Source: CATQHL01 sp965242895 (GTDB lineage Bacteria > Actinomycetota > Acidimicrobiia > Acidimicrobiales > CATQHL01). Taken from it: a stretch of DNA of 64,000 nt. The notes below the pieces were generated by a model, which worked only from the letters and a program-made list of their open reading frames with translations, ran no database searches and was not told the origin of the DNA. The stretch is taken from the NCBI GenBank assembly GCA_965242895.1, contig OZ251507.1:434001-498000 (forward strand), read 5' to 3'. The translations under genes and the position numbers were made by a program. How positions within the stretch are numbered: the first letter of the stretch is position 1; every line of letters begins with the position of its first letter. Positions 44,235 through 53,657 of the stretch are shown here, piece by piece.

Positions 44235-46544
44235 CTAGCCCGAATTCTCGCTGGCTTCCGAGAGAGCCTTCCACACCTTCTCGGGGGTGCAGGGAATGTC
44301 GACGTGGGTGACCCCGAGGTGAGAGAGGGCGTCGACCACAGCATTCTGGACTGCGGGCGTGGATCCGATGGTGCCGGACTCCCCTATCCCCTTGAAACCC
44401 AGCGGGTTCTGCGGACTGGCGGTTTCGGTCGTAACCAACTCGAAGGACGGCAACTCCGCAGCCGAGATGATCCCGTAGTCGGCGAAGTTGGAGGTGAGGG
44501 GGTTGCCCCAGCGGTCGTAGTGCATCTCCTCGACAAGCGCCTGGGCAACGCCCTGGGCGATCCCGCCGTGGCGCTGACCCTCCACGATCATGGGGTTGAG
44601 GAGCGGGCCGGAGTCGTCGCAGGTCACTATGCGCTCCAGGGTCACCCCGCCCGTCTCGGCGTCCACCTCCACCACGGCGACATGGGCTCCGAAGGGGTAG
44701 CTGGCACCGCCGAAGAAGTTGGAATCAGCGCTCAGCGCTTCGTCGGCTGCTTCAGCGGCTCCTGCCACTTCGACCCAGTCGACGGCCACGGCAGGCGTAC
44801 CGCTGACGTGGAAGGCCCCTGACTCGGGGGCGAAAACAACGTCGGAGGGTGCAGCCTCGAGGAGTTCCGCAGCAGACTCCTTGGCCAGCTCGATCACTTG
44901 CTCGGAGGCGTCCGCAACGGCGGAGCCGCCTAGCTGCAAAGAGCGCGAACCGAAAGTTCCCACTCCTCGGGGGACTAAGGCGGTGTCTCCCTGGATCACC
45001 TCCACCCGCTCTAGAGGGATGCCGAGACGATCCGAGGCGAGCATTGCGAAGGTGGTGGCGTGGCCGTGGCCGTGGCTGAACGCGCCGGAGTAGACGCGGG
45101 CGGCGCCGTCGGGGGTGACCTCCACCTTTGCGTATTCCTTGCCGCCAGGGGCAGGGCCGGCGGTGATCTCCACATAGCAGGAGACTCCGATGCCCATCAG
45201 CTTGGCGTCGCCGTCCGCCCGGCGGCGCGCCTGGACGGAGCGGAGCTCTTCATAGCCGCAGGCGCTCAGAACCTCCTCCAGCGCCTTGCCGTATTCGCCG
45301 GAGTCGTATTCGGTGCCCACAGCCGTCTTGACAGGAAACCGCTCTGCCGGTATCAGGTTGCGGAAGCGCACCTCTGCCGGATCGATTCCGCAGCGGGCTG
45401 CGTAGATGTCCATCGCCCGCTCGATGGCTGCAGTGGCCTCGGGGCGGCCCGCCCCGCGGTAGGCCAGAGTCGTAGGAGTGGACGTGACGACGCTTCGGCA
45501 CGAAGTCTCCACCTTCTCGATGTCGTAGGTACCGGAGGCCATGAGGTGCGTGAAGTGCGGGAGGAAGGCGCCGATGCCTGGGTAAGCGCCCGAATCTCCG
45601 ATCACTTCCAACTGATAGCGGCTCACCCTGCCGTTGCGGTCTCCCCCCAGCGTCACACGCTGCACCTGGGAGCGCCCGTGGCCGAAGCCGATGAGGTTCT
45701 CGGTTCGTGTCTCTGTCCAGCGCATGGGGCGACCGAAGCGGCGGGAGAGTTCGGGCAGCAGCACTTCTTCGGGGGAGTGATATATCTTCTGCCCGAATCC
45801 GCCCCCCACATCCGGAGCGACGACCCGGCACTGGCTCCCTTCCAGCCCGTAGACCTTACGGAAGACGTCCAGCACTCCGTGCGGAGCCTGGGTGCTCAGC
45901 CAGACGGTGAGGACGCCGCTATCCCAGGCGCAGGCGATGGAGCGTCCTTCCAGGGGAGCCGCCGCCAACTTTTGGTTTTCTAGTCTGCGGCTGACGACGA
46001 CCGGGCAGCTCTCGAAAAAGCCGCCGTCGTCGTGGAATCCTGTGGCTAAGCCGGAGCTGTCCAGGTCGATCGCCAGATTCGAGCCGACCTCTTCGAAGAC
46101 GAACGACTCGCCCTCAGCGGAAGCCTCCAGGTCGATCACCAGTGAAGGTTCCGCATCTGAATAGAAAACCTCGACCGCGTCGGTGGCGTCGACCGCCTCA
46201 GACGGAGTTTCGGCCACGACCGCAGCGACCGGTTCGCCCACGAAGCGGACGGCGTCGCCAGCCAGCCAGGGGCGTGTCATCTCCTCGGGGAACATCCCCA
46301 GATGGGGCGGCAGCAGAGGGAGATCGGCCAGGTCTGCGTTCGTCACCACGCCGAGCACGCCTGGGCATTCCAGGGCTTTGGATACATCCACACCGCTGAG
46401 CGTTCCGACGGCCCCTGCCCTGACGTAAGCAGCGTAAGCCGCTGCTTCCAGACGCTGGTCGCGCAGGTCGGCAGTGTAGGTACCGCCCTGCGTCAGGAAT
46501 TTGGGGTCCTCCTTGCGCAGCACGCGAGTGCCCATGATGCTCAC
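44235..46544 (-). CDS. Form II CoxL-like molybdopterin large subunit of a Mo-hydroxylase
   Basis: 769 aa from GTG 46544 (GGGAGG, 9 nt spacing; ATG 46535 is an alternative). Aldehyde oxidase/xanthine dehydrogenase large-subunit fold: GTRVLRKEDPKFLTQGGTY start, GGFGQKIYHSPEEVLLPELS, and C-terminal GIGESGTIGSTPAVQNAVVDAL with the catalytic Glu. The active-site loop reads TLAYRGAGRPEA, i.e. AYRGAGR of form II, not the AYxCSFR of genuine (form I) CO dehydrogenases. The substrate is therefore unknown; CO oxidation should not be assumed. First gene of the cluster L-S-M-D-E-XdhC-MocA-G; it starts 62 bp downstream of ftsB. Confidence 0.92.
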   Translation of the reverse strand: MSIMGTRVLRKEDPKFLTQGGTYTADLRDQRLEAAAYAAYVRAGAVGTLSGVDVSKALECPGVLGVVTNADLADLPLLPPHLGMFPEEMTRPWLAGDAVRFVGEPVAAVVAETPSEAVDATDAVEVFYSDAEPSLVIDLEASAEGESFVFEEVGSNLAIDLDSSGLATGFHDDGGFFESCPVVVSRRLENQKLAAAPLEGRSIACAWDSGVLTVWLSTQAPHGVLDVFRKVYGLEGSQCRVVAPDVGGGFGQKIYHSPEEVLLPELSRRFGRPMRWTETRTENLIGFGHGRSQVQRVTLGGDRNGRVSRYQLEVIGDSGAYPGIGAFLPHFTHLMASGTYDIEKVETSCRSVVTSTPTTLAYRGAGRPEATAAIERAMDIYAARCGIDPAEVRFRNLIPAERFPVKTAVGTEYDSGEYGKALEEVLSACGYEELRSVQARRRADGDAKLMGIGVSCYVEITAGPAPGGKEYAKVEVTPDGAARVYSGAFSHGHGHATTFAMLASDRLGIPLERVEVIQGDTALVPRGVGTFGSRSLQLGGSAVADASEQVIELAKESAAELLEAAPSDVVFAPESGAFHVSGTPAVAVDWVEVAGAAEAADEALSADSNFFGGASYPFGAHVAVVEVDAETGGVTLERIVTCDDSGPLLNPMIVEGQRHGGIAQGVAQALVEEMHYDRWGNPLTSNFADYGIISAAELPSFELVTTETASPQNPLGFKGIGESGTIGSTPAVQNAVVDALSHLGVTHVDIPCTPEKVWKALSEASENSG

Positions 46545-46606
46545 AAGCAACTACCTCCCTCTGATGAATGACAGTTCTTGGATTATGCCATGCATCGGCC
46601 TGATTT

Positions 46607-46966
46607 TCAGCCGGGCGTGCTTACCGCGCCCTCAGGCGGATCGGATGGGGCGGGCGCGGGAAGTATGAGGTATGCCTCCTCTCCCGGGTAGACCAAGTTG
46701 AAATCCTCTCTTGCCATGCGCTCGACCTCCTCGTCGGTCAACAGGCGGACGATTTCCTGTTCGAGGTTGGCGTTTGCGGCTCTGCGTTCAGCCAATTCCT
46801 CGGTGAGTTGGGCGACTTCCTTGCGCTGGCTCATGTAGTTGCGGGCAGGCAGCACGCCCCACGTCCAGATGACTAGGCACATCACCGCCACCAAGGCAAT
46901 TTTTATTGCCGAGGACAGGCGAGACTTCCGGGTTTGTTGGGTCTGAGTCTTCATGGTCTGCGTCAT
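46607..46966 (-). CDS. FtsB/DivIC-like septum formation initiator
   Basis: 119 aa single-pass membrane protein. Short basic N-terminus, TM helix (IALVAVMCLVIWTWGVLPA, about 23-41), coiled coil (QLTEELAERRAANANLEQEIVRLLTDEEVE, about 52-81), then MAREDFNLVYPGEEAYLILP, the conserved FtsB/DivIC tail motif. Part of the divisome FtsQ-FtsB-FtsL-type complex. ATG overlaps the eno stop by 4 nt. In mycobacteria DUF501 and ppx come next; here the Mo-hydroxylase cluster starts after 62 bp. Confidence 0.9.
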   Translation of the reverse strand: MTQTMKTQTQQTRKSRLSSAIKIALVAVMCLVIWTWGVLPARNYMSQRKEVAQLTEELAERRAANANLEQEIVRLLTDEEVERMAREDFNLVYPGEEAYLILPAPAPSDPPEGAVSTPG

Positions 46967-48327
46967 GGCATCTCGCGTCTCGACCGGAGGTCGTCTTGAA
47001 GTTCGGGGCCCTCGGAAGTCTCCGACGTCTCGGAAGCCTCCGACGAGACCTCAAAAGGAGCTAGGCAGGACCGACCTGCGAAGACGGCAGCCTCTCCGAG
47101 TTCTTCTTCGATCCTCAGGAGTTGGTTGTATTTGGCGGTGCGGTCGCTGCGCGCTGGTGCTCCGGTCTTGATCTGACCGCAGCCTGCGGCTACGGCTAGG
47201 TCTGATATGAAGGAGTCCTCGGTTTCGCCGGAGCGGTGCGACACAACCGAACTGAAACCGGCGGCTGCGGCCAAGCGAATGACTTCCAGGGTCTCGGTGA
47301 GGGTTCCGATCTGATTCACCTTGACGAGGATGGAGTTGGCCGCCTTGTCTTCAATTCCACGCTTCAGACGCTGATGATTGGTGACGAAGAGGTCGTCTCC
47401 TACCAGCTGAATGCGTCCGCCGAGGAATGACGTGAGGGACTTCCATCCTTCCCAGTCTTCTTCGTCCATGCCATCCTCTATGGAAACAACGGGATAGCTT
47501 TCGGCCAATTCGACGAGGTAGCTGACCATCTTCTCGGATTCCAGGCTGAGTTGAGCACCTTCTAGCTCGTAGGAGCCGTTGCGATAGAACTCGCTGGCCG
47601 CAGCGTCCAGCGCCAGCGCAAAGTCTTCTCCCGCTTTGAAACCAGCCCGCTCTACGGCTTCGCACAGAAAAGTCAGAGCCTCTTCGGCAGTGGAGAGGTC
47701 GGGGGCGAAACCCCCCTCATCCCCCACCGCTGTGCTGTGCCCGGCGGCGGCCAACTCAGCCCGCAGAGCTTGATACACCTCCGCGCTCCATCGCAGAGCC
47801 TCGGCGAAGGTCGACGCCCCCACGGGCAGGATCATGAACTCCTGAAAATCCAGACCATCGCTGGCGTGGGCGCCGCCGTTGATGACGTTCAACATGGGCA
47901 TGGGCAGCAAATCAGCAGAGGCTCCGCCCAGTGACTGATAGAGGGGTTTTCCACAGCAGGCTGCAAACGCACGGGCCGCCGCTAGGGAAACTCCGAGCAG
48001 AGCATTGGAACCCAGACGTGACTTTCCCGGGGTGCCGTCGAGGTCGATCAGAGTTCTGTCCAGCGCCTGCTGGTCGGAAACGTCGCAGCCGCGCAGTGCT
48101 CCAGCGATTTCCCCCGACACGGCGGCGACCGCCTCTTGCACGCCCCTCCCTCCGTATCTGCTCCCGCCGTCGCGCCTCTCTACGGCTTCGAAACGACCGG
48201 TGGAAGCGCCGGAAGGAACCGACGCCCTGCCCCGGGAGCCGTCCGTGAGGTGCACATCCACCTCCACGGTGGGATGTCCGCGAGAATCCAGAATCTCCCG
48301 ACCGACGATTTCCTTTATGCTGCTCAT
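46963..48327 (-). CDS. eno: Enolase
   Basis: 454 aa from ATG 48327 (MSSIKEIVGREILDSRGHPT); the frame is open upstream but those 28 residues are not enolase-like. Converts 2-phosphoglycerate to phosphoenolpyruvate in glycolysis. Motifs: SGASTGRFEAVERRD, GDEGGFAPDLS (catalytic Glu region), SIEDGMDEEDWEGW, LVGDDLFVTN, SHRSGETEDSFISDLAVA. The C-terminus carries an extra tail of about 25 residues (SETSETSEGPEL) not usual for enolase, reaching over the ftsB start (4-nt overlap). Confidence 0.95.
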   Translation of the reverse strand: MSSIKEIVGREILDSRGHPTVEVDVHLTDGSRGRASVPSGASTGRFEAVERRDGGSRYGGRGVQEAVAAVSGEIAGALRGCDVSDQQALDRTLIDLDGTPGKSRLGSNALLGVSLAAARAFAACCGKPLYQSLGGASADLLPMPMLNVINGGAHASDGLDFQEFMILPVGASTFAEALRWSAEVYQALRAELAAAGHSTAVGDEGGFAPDLSTAEEALTFLCEAVERAGFKAGEDFALALDAAASEFYRNGSYELEGAQLSLESEKMVSYLVELAESYPVVSIEDGMDEEDWEGWKSLTSFLGGRIQLVGDDLFVTNHQRLKRGIEDKAANSILVKVNQIGTLTETLEVIRLAAAAGFSSVVSHRSGETEDSFISDLAVAAGCGQIKTGAPARSDRTAKYNQLLRIEEELGEAAVFAGRSCLAPFEVSSEASETSETSEGPELQDDLRSRREMP

Positions 48328-48514
48328 TTGAGGTGTGGAAGGGTGCTTGGGAGCCTTTGCTTGGGAGCCTGTGAAAACACTGTGGAAAAAGTGTCTGCAG
48401 GAAAGGTACACCAGAGGAGTGGGCTTGGTAAAGGGCGAATCCGAATTCCTTCCCGCCGCAGGGCGCCAAGGCTTGTTGAAAACGCGCCTGCCCCTCGAGC
48501 AGACCCGGGGGGTT

Positions 48515-50098
48515 CTAGCGCCCTCCGGCGCTCCCCTCGGCAGCAGAGAACTCAGACTGAGCCTTCTTGGCGGCCAGACGCAGCGCCGACTCCGGGTCTA
48601 GCGACCTGCAGCGCGCCAGTTCTACCGCCTCGTAGAGCAGCCCGCCTAGCCACTCTTCCCCCCAGCGCCCGGAATCCTCATCGAGCAACTCTCGAATCCT
48701 CCTAGCGGCGGAAGCGCCCTCGCCCGCTTCGGCGGACACCGAAGCGCCCGAAGCCGACGAAGCGGAAGCGCCCGATTTTGCCTCGGGCTTGACACTGAAC
48801 GCCTCGGCCCGCTTTTGCACTTTCAGCGCAAACAGCAAGGCAGGCAGGGCGTCGGGAATGCCGTCCATGGCCGAATTCCGGCCTTTTTCATCCCTCTTGA
48901 TGCGCTCCCAGTTGGCTCTGACCTCCTCGGAGTTGCCTGCGACCACATCTCCGAAGACGTGAGGATGACGGTTGCGGAGCTTGGTCTCCACGCTGTTCAC
49001 CACGTCGAGAATCGTGAACTGGCCCGCCTCTGCGGCCATCCGTGCGTGAAAGAAGACGTGAAAGAGCAGGTCGCCGAGTTCCTCCTCTAGGTCTTCGTAG
49101 CCGTATCCGCAGACGACAGCCCCGCCTTCAGCCGGCGCCGACCCTGCGAGAGGGAACGCTCCGGCCTGCTCGGGCAGTCCGTCGATGGCCTCGAGAACTT
49201 CGTAAGTCTCTTCCAACAGGTGGCGGCGCAGGCTCTTGTGCGTCTGCTCGCGGTCCCAGGGACACCGCTCGCGCAGCGTATGCACGAGTTCAGAGAAGCG
49301 GACGAAGCCGGCGGCCACGGGTTCGGCCAGCCGCGGAACGAACACCGATGTGAGATGATCCGCCCCGTCCCAGCGAAGGAGATCCGCCCCTCTGAGTTTC
49401 TCCACCCTCTCGCTCGCCAACCCCAGGTGATGCAAGATCCAGACGTCCGCCCCAGGAGACGGAAGAGCGTCCCCAATCTCGGAAAGCCAGACAGGCGAGT
49501 CGCACTGGGCCGCCAGAAAGGGGCCCCGCTCGCCCGCCGCTTCGACCGCAAACCGCCGACCGTCCACCAACCGCACGCCCGCCTCCAGAGGATCGATGCC
49601 CAGGCGCGACCACGCCAGTTCCACGAAAGACATCGCCGAATGCACCCTCGCCTCTACACGAGGGTCATCTTGGAGGAGTCGAACCGAACGCTCGGCGACG
49701 CACGGAGAACCCGGGACCGCATAGACGACCCTGCCCCAGCGATCGGCCGCAGCCGCCAGCCGATCGACTATGCCGTCGTAGACGTCCTCTAGCCGCTCAG
49801 CCGATTCGTAGAGGTCGTCACAGCTTTCGACTTCTCTCAGATCTGCCGCTGCTGGATGCCGCAGGGTGCGGACGTAGCGCCGCGGAATTTCGTCGATCAA
49901 CCTTTTCGTATGAGGGGTGGTCAGTTCCGGGCCGGCCGGGCCGAGCCCCACCACCTCCACCACCGGCAGCACGGATTCCGCCACCTCCACCACCGGCAGC
50001 ACGGATTTCGCCACTTCCGCCACCGGCAGCACGGATTTCGCCACTTTCGCCACCGGCAGCACGGATTTCGCAGCGGACGGAACGGCAGGCGCGCTCAC
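48515..50098 (-). CDS. mazG: MazG family NTP pyrophosphohydrolase fused to a tetrapyrrole-methylase-like domain (YabN type)
   Basis: 527 aa. The N-terminal domain (about 45-260) is SAM-dependent methylase-like: VEVVGLGPAGPELTT, VVYAVPGSPCVAERSVRLL. The C-terminal MazG domain (about 275-425) has CPWDREQTHKSLRRHLLEE and EETYEVLEAID (E-E-x-x-E metal site) plus ELGDLLFHVFFHARMA. Hydrolyses NTPs to NMP and PPi, likely housecleaning of abnormal nucleotides. Residues about 10-50 are a 10-residue repeat (SVLPVAEVAK) in front of the methylase domain, so the real start may be internal. Overlaps the mfd stop by 4 nt. Confidence 0.88.
   Translation of the reverse strand: MSAPAVPSAAKSVLPVAKVAKSVLPVAEVAKSVLPVVEVAESVLPVVEVVGLGPAGPELTTPHTKRLIDEIPRRYVRTLRHPAAADLREVESCDDLYESAERLEDVYDGIVDRLAAAADRWGRVVYAVPGSPCVAERSVRLLQDDPRVEARVHSAMSFVELAWSRLGIDPLEAGVRLVDGRRFAVEAAGERGPFLAAQCDSPVWLSEIGDALPSPGADVWILHHLGLASERVEKLRGADLLRWDGADHLTSVFVPRLAEPVAAGFVRFSELVHTLRERCPWDREQTHKSLRRHLLEETYEVLEAIDGLPEQAGAFPLAGSAPAEGGAVVCGYGYEDLEEELGDLLFHVFFHARMAAEAGQFTILDVVNSVETKLRNRHPHVFGDVVAGNSEEVRANWERIKRDEKGRNSAMDGIPDALPALLFALKVQKRAEAFSVKPEAKSGASASSASGASVSAEAGEGASAARRIRELLDEDSGRWGEEWLGGLLYEAVELARCRSLDPESALRLAAKKAQSEFSAAEGSAGGR
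49950..50070. repeat. 30-bp tandem repeat coding SVLPVAEVAK at the MazG N-terminus
   Basis: Four near-identical 30-bp units with core CACCGGCAGCACGGATTTCG on the plus strand. They keep frame and add 10 residues each directly after the MazG start. Each unit contains in-frame GTG codons that could serve as starts. Confidence 0.88.
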
Positions 50099-53000
50099 GC
50101 TGCGGCTCCTGCCCGAGAATCCGTAACCACCAACTCTTCAAAGACGCCCCTGACCACCCTCGGCAAGTCCTCCGAGGTCGGAATCGGAATTCGCAGCTGC
50201 TCTGCGTGCTCCCTGTAGTCGGCCGAAGGGTAGAGGCGCTCCATTCTCACCAACTTGCTAAAGCCAAGCTCGACGGGCTCAAGGCGCACCTCTGCGGTCT
50301 GCCGATCTAGCCTGCGGGTGCTCACGCTGCGGACGCTCGACGCTAGGCACAACGCCCTGATCCGCGACACCTCCAGCAGCGCCTCGGCGGTGGGCGGAAG
50401 GGGGCCGAAGCGGTCTAGCCACTCGTCGGCTATGTCGTCTATGTCTGCGGCGTCAGCGACCTCGGCCAAGCGCCGATAGGCGGCGAAGCGCATCGCCTCG
50501 GTGGGCATGTAGTCATCGGGCAGATGGACGTCCACCGCCAGGTCGATGCTCACCTCGGGGGGCGGAGCAGGTTTCTCGGCGCCGGAGGCTTCCTCGATTG
50601 CCTCGCTCACCAACTCGCAGTAGAGGTCGTAACCGACGGCGGCGATGTGGCCGGACTGCCCCTTGCCGAGCAGGTTGCCCGCCCCTCTGATTTCGAGGTC
50701 GCGCATGGCGATCTTGATCCCTGAGCCCAGTTCGGTGGACTCGGCCACCACCTTGAGACGCTCGTACGCGTCGTCGGTGAGCACGACGTCGGGCGGAGTG
50801 AAAAAATACGCATACGCACGCCAGCCCGCCCTGCCCACCCGGCCTCTGAGCTGATGCAGCTGAGCCAGGCCCATCCTGTCGGCGCGGTCAACGATGAGGG
50901 TGTTGACCGTGGGCATGTCGATCCCCGACTCGATGATGGTGGTGCAGACCAGCATGTCGTAGCGGCCCTCCCAGAAGTCCACCACGACCCGTTCCAGAAC
51001 GCTCTCCTCCATCTGTCCGTGAGCCACGGCCAAGCGACACTCCGGCACCAGGCGCCCCAGCGCTTCGGCGACCCTGTCGATGTCTTCCACCCTGTTGTGG
51101 ACGAAGAAGACCTGTCCGTCGCGCAGCATCTCGCGGCGAATCGCCTCTGAGACGGCGCGTTCGTCGTAGCTGCCCACGTAGGTGAGGATGGGGCGGCGGT
51201 CGGCTGGCGGCGTATGCAGCACGCTCATGTCGCGCACGCCCGTCAGGCTCATCTCTAGAGTGCGCGGGATGGGGGTGGCGGTGAGAGTGAGCACGTCCAC
51301 GTCGGAGCGCAGCGCCTTGATGGACTCCTTGTGCGTCACCCCGAAACGCTGCTCCTCGTCTACAACCAGCAGACCCAGGTTTGCGAACTCGACGTCGGAA
51401 GAGAGCAGACGGTGAGTGCCGACTACCAGATCTACTGCTCCGCTCCGGAGACCTGAGAGCACCTCGCGCGCCGCGGCAGGGGTGAGGAAGCGGCTGAGGA
51501 CTTCCACCCGAACCGGCAGGGACGCGAAACGCTCAGAGAACGTTCCGCCGTGCTGCTGAGCAAGAAGCGTGGTGGGCACCAGGACGGCCACCTGCTTGCC
51601 GTCCGAGATGGCCTTGAACGCCGCCCTCACTGCAATTTCCGTCTTACCGAAGCCCACGTCGCCGCAGATGAGCCGATCCATGGGCCGCGGACCTTCCATG
51701 TCGGACTTGACCTGTTCCACTGCTAATAGCTGATCGGGCGTCTCCACGTAGGCGAAGGCGTCCTCCAGTTCGGCCTGCCACGGCCCGTCAGGCGGGAAAG
51801 CGTGCCCGGTGACGGTCTTCCGTTTGCGGTAGAGCTCCACCAGTTCGGCGACCACCTCCGAGGCGGCTTCCTTGGCGCGGCTCTTCGTGCGCTGCCAGTC
51901 CGCTCCCCCCATGCGGCTCAAGCGGGGATGCTCTCCCCCGGTGTACTGACGAACGGCGTCCAGTTGGGCTGCGGGAACGTAGAGGCGTCCGTCGTCTCGA
52001 TACTCCAGCAGCAGGTATTCGCGCTCCACCCCGTCCATGCTTCGGGTAACCATCCCGCCGTAACGGGCCACGCCGTGCTGACGGTGAACCACGTATCCGC
52101 CGGGCTGCAGACTCTCCAGAGAGACAAGTCCGGCCGAGGAGCCGCCGCGCCGAGCCCCTAGGCGGGGTGGGCGGCGCCTGCCCACCAATTCGGCTTCCGT
52201 CAGCACCCCCACCTTGGCTTCGGGCAGCAGACACCCGCTCCGCAGACCGCCGACGAACACCACGCAGCCGGGCGCCGCAGCCGGCTTGAAGCGCTCGAGG
52301 GTCTCCACGCCGTGTTCACGCAGTCTCTCCCCGAGCCGGCGAGCCGAGGTTTTTCCGTCCGCCGCTGCGGCGATCCGGTAACCCTCCCCCAGCAGGGATG
52401 CGGCCTGGGGAAGCGGGCCGCCGTCCGCAGAGGGGGCGTCCCAGGCCCGGGCTTGCACTAGGGGCTGATCCGGGCTTCGAGGCATGGAGTCGATGCTCCA
52501 GATCGGCGCCTCGCAGTCTGCTAGCAGCGCTTCGGCGGGAACGTGGAAACTCGGCAGCGGGTCGCTGGGGTTCACTTTCCAACTCTTGGCCAGGTGACCG
52601 GCCAGCTCGACCTCCTCCGCCAGGATTTCCTGGGCGCGCGCCCAGAGCGCCGCCGGATCGACCTGAAGAACCAACCCTTCCTCGGAAATCAGGTGGGCGA
52701 AAGAGCGGTGCTCGTCGGTCAGCCAGGGCAGCCACGCCTCCATACCCTCGAAGAACTGGCCCGCCGCCAAGCGCTCCCAGTGCTGCCTGCCCCAGGGCGC
52801 TTCAGCGATGAGACGCTCGGCTCGAGAGCGCACATGATCGGTGGGCAGCAGTTCGCGGCATCCGTATATCTCCACGACGGACAGGTCGGCGCCCGAGCGC
52901 TGGCTGCCCACGGAAAACTCGCAGAGGCGTTCCACCTCGTCGCCCCAGAGGTCGATGCGAATCGGGGTCGGCCCAGTGGAAGGGAAGACGTCAACAATCG

Positions 53001-53544
53001 ACCCCCTCACGGCCATCTCTCCGCGTCTTTCTACCTGGACACCCCGCTCGTAGCCGCTGCCTATGAGAGCAGCAGTCAGGTCGTCTCTGTCGAGTCTCTG
53101 GCCGGAGCGCACCACGAGCGGCTGAAGCGAGCCGGCTCCAGGAGTGAGCCGCTGCATCAGCGCTCGAACCGAGCAAGTAACCGCCAGCGGCGAGTTCGCC
53201 CGCCCGGAGGGCTCCCCGCCGAACAGATGGATCAGTCGGAGGCGCGCCCCCATGACGGCAGCCGTGGGGCTCATCCGCTCGAAGGGCAGAGTTCCCCAGG
53301 CGGGCAGGTGCGCGGACTTTCCCTCCCCCAGCCAGCAGTCGAGGTCTGCCGCCAGCCCCTCGGCGGTGGTCTCGGTGAGGGTGCAGACCACAAGCGGGCG
53401 GCGTCCGGACGCCTCGGCGAGGGCGGCAATCACCGCAGGCTGCGTCCTTTCGCTGACCGCCATCTCTGCGGAGTGTTTGCCCAGAGCTGAGCGCAGAGCC
53501 GGGATGGAAGCGATGTCCCCCAGCAGGTTCCCCAGCGGGTTCAC
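50095..53544 (-). CDS. mfd: Transcription-repair coupling factor Mfd
   Basis: 1149 aa. Order: UvrB-homology module (about 1-330), CarD-like RNA polymerase interaction domain (about 455-530, GGYVVHRQHGVARYGGMV, EYLLLEYRDDGRLYVPA), RecG-type translocase with Walker A CGDVGFGKTEIA (about 628), DEEQ box LLVVDEEQRFGV (about 730), motif III TLTATPIPRTLEMSLTG, motif VI QLRGRVGRAG, and the C-terminal TRCF domain. Removes stalled RNA polymerase at lesions and recruits UvrA. Starts at GTG 53544, the last of three 20-bp copies of its own start region. Stop overlaps mazG ATG (4 nt). Confidence 0.95.
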   Translation of the reverse strand: MNPLGNLLGDIASIPALRSALGKHSAEMAVSERTQPAVIAALAEASGRRPLVVCTLTETTAEGLAADLDCWLGEGKSAHLPAWGTLPFERMSPTAAVMGARLRLIHLFGGEPSGRANSPLAVTCSVRALMQRLTPGAGSLQPLVVRSGQRLDRDDLTAALIGSGYERGVQVERRGEMAVRGSIVDVFPSTGPTPIRIDLWGDEVERLCEFSVGSQRSGADLSVVEIYGCRELLPTDHVRSRAERLIAEAPWGRQHWERLAAGQFFEGMEAWLPWLTDEHRSFAHLISEEGLVLQVDPAALWARAQEILAEEVELAGHLAKSWKVNPSDPLPSFHVPAEALLADCEAPIWSIDSMPRSPDQPLVQARAWDAPSADGGPLPQAASLLGEGYRIAAAADGKTSARRLGERLREHGVETLERFKPAAAPGCVVFVGGLRSGCLLPEAKVGVLTEAELVGRRRPPRLGARRGGSSAGLVSLESLQPGGYVVHRQHGVARYGGMVTRSMDGVEREYLLLEYRDDGRLYVPAAQLDAVRQYTGGEHPRLSRMGGADWQRTKSRAKEAASEVVAELVELYRKRKTVTGHAFPPDGPWQAELEDAFAYVETPDQLLAVEQVKSDMEGPRPMDRLICGDVGFGKTEIAVRAAFKAISDGKQVAVLVPTTLLAQQHGGTFSERFASLPVRVEVLSRFLTPAAAREVLSGLRSGAVDLVVGTHRLLSSDVEFANLGLLVVDEEQRFGVTHKESIKALRSDVDVLTLTATPIPRTLEMSLTGVRDMSVLHTPPADRRPILTYVGSYDERAVSEAIRREMLRDGQVFFVHNRVEDIDRVAEALGRLVPECRLAVAHGQMEESVLERVVVDFWEGRYDMLVCTTIIESGIDMPTVNTLIVDRADRMGLAQLHQLRGRVGRAGWRAYAYFFTPPDVVLTDDAYERLKVVAESTELGSGIKIAMRDLEIRGAGNLLGKGQSGHIAAVGYDLYCELVSEAIEEASGAEKPAPPPEVSIDLAVDVHLPDDYMPTEAMRFAAYRRLAEVADAADIDDIADEWLDRFGPLPPTAEALLEVSRIRALCLASSVRSVSTRRLDRQTAEVRLEPVELGFSKLVRMERLYPSADYREHAEQLRIPIPTSEDLPRVVRGVFEELVVTDSRAGAAA

Positions 53545-53591
53545 GGCTGCGCCAGCGGGTTCACGGCTTCCCCAGCGGGTTCACGGCTGCG
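53532..53591. repeat. Three 20-bp copies of the mfd start region
   Basis: Units 53532-53551, 53552-53571 and 53572-53591 each contain GTGAACCCGCTGG on the minus strand. The upstream two GTGs open 7-codon ORFs (MNPLGKP, MNPLAQP), each ending in a TGA that overlaps the next GTG; the third is the mfd start. Because the unit is 20 bp the frames differ. Confidence 0.85.
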
Positions 53592-53657
53592 CTCGGGGGC
53601 TGGGCTGCGCCGACGGGTTCAGCGCTGCGCTCGGGGTTTTGGGGGTGTTTCGGCTGA

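Noticed and set aside
44235..46544. Carbon monoxide dehydrogenase (CO oxidation) call
   Set aside because: The active-site loop is AYRGAGR (form II), not AYxCSFR, so CO as substrate is not supported.
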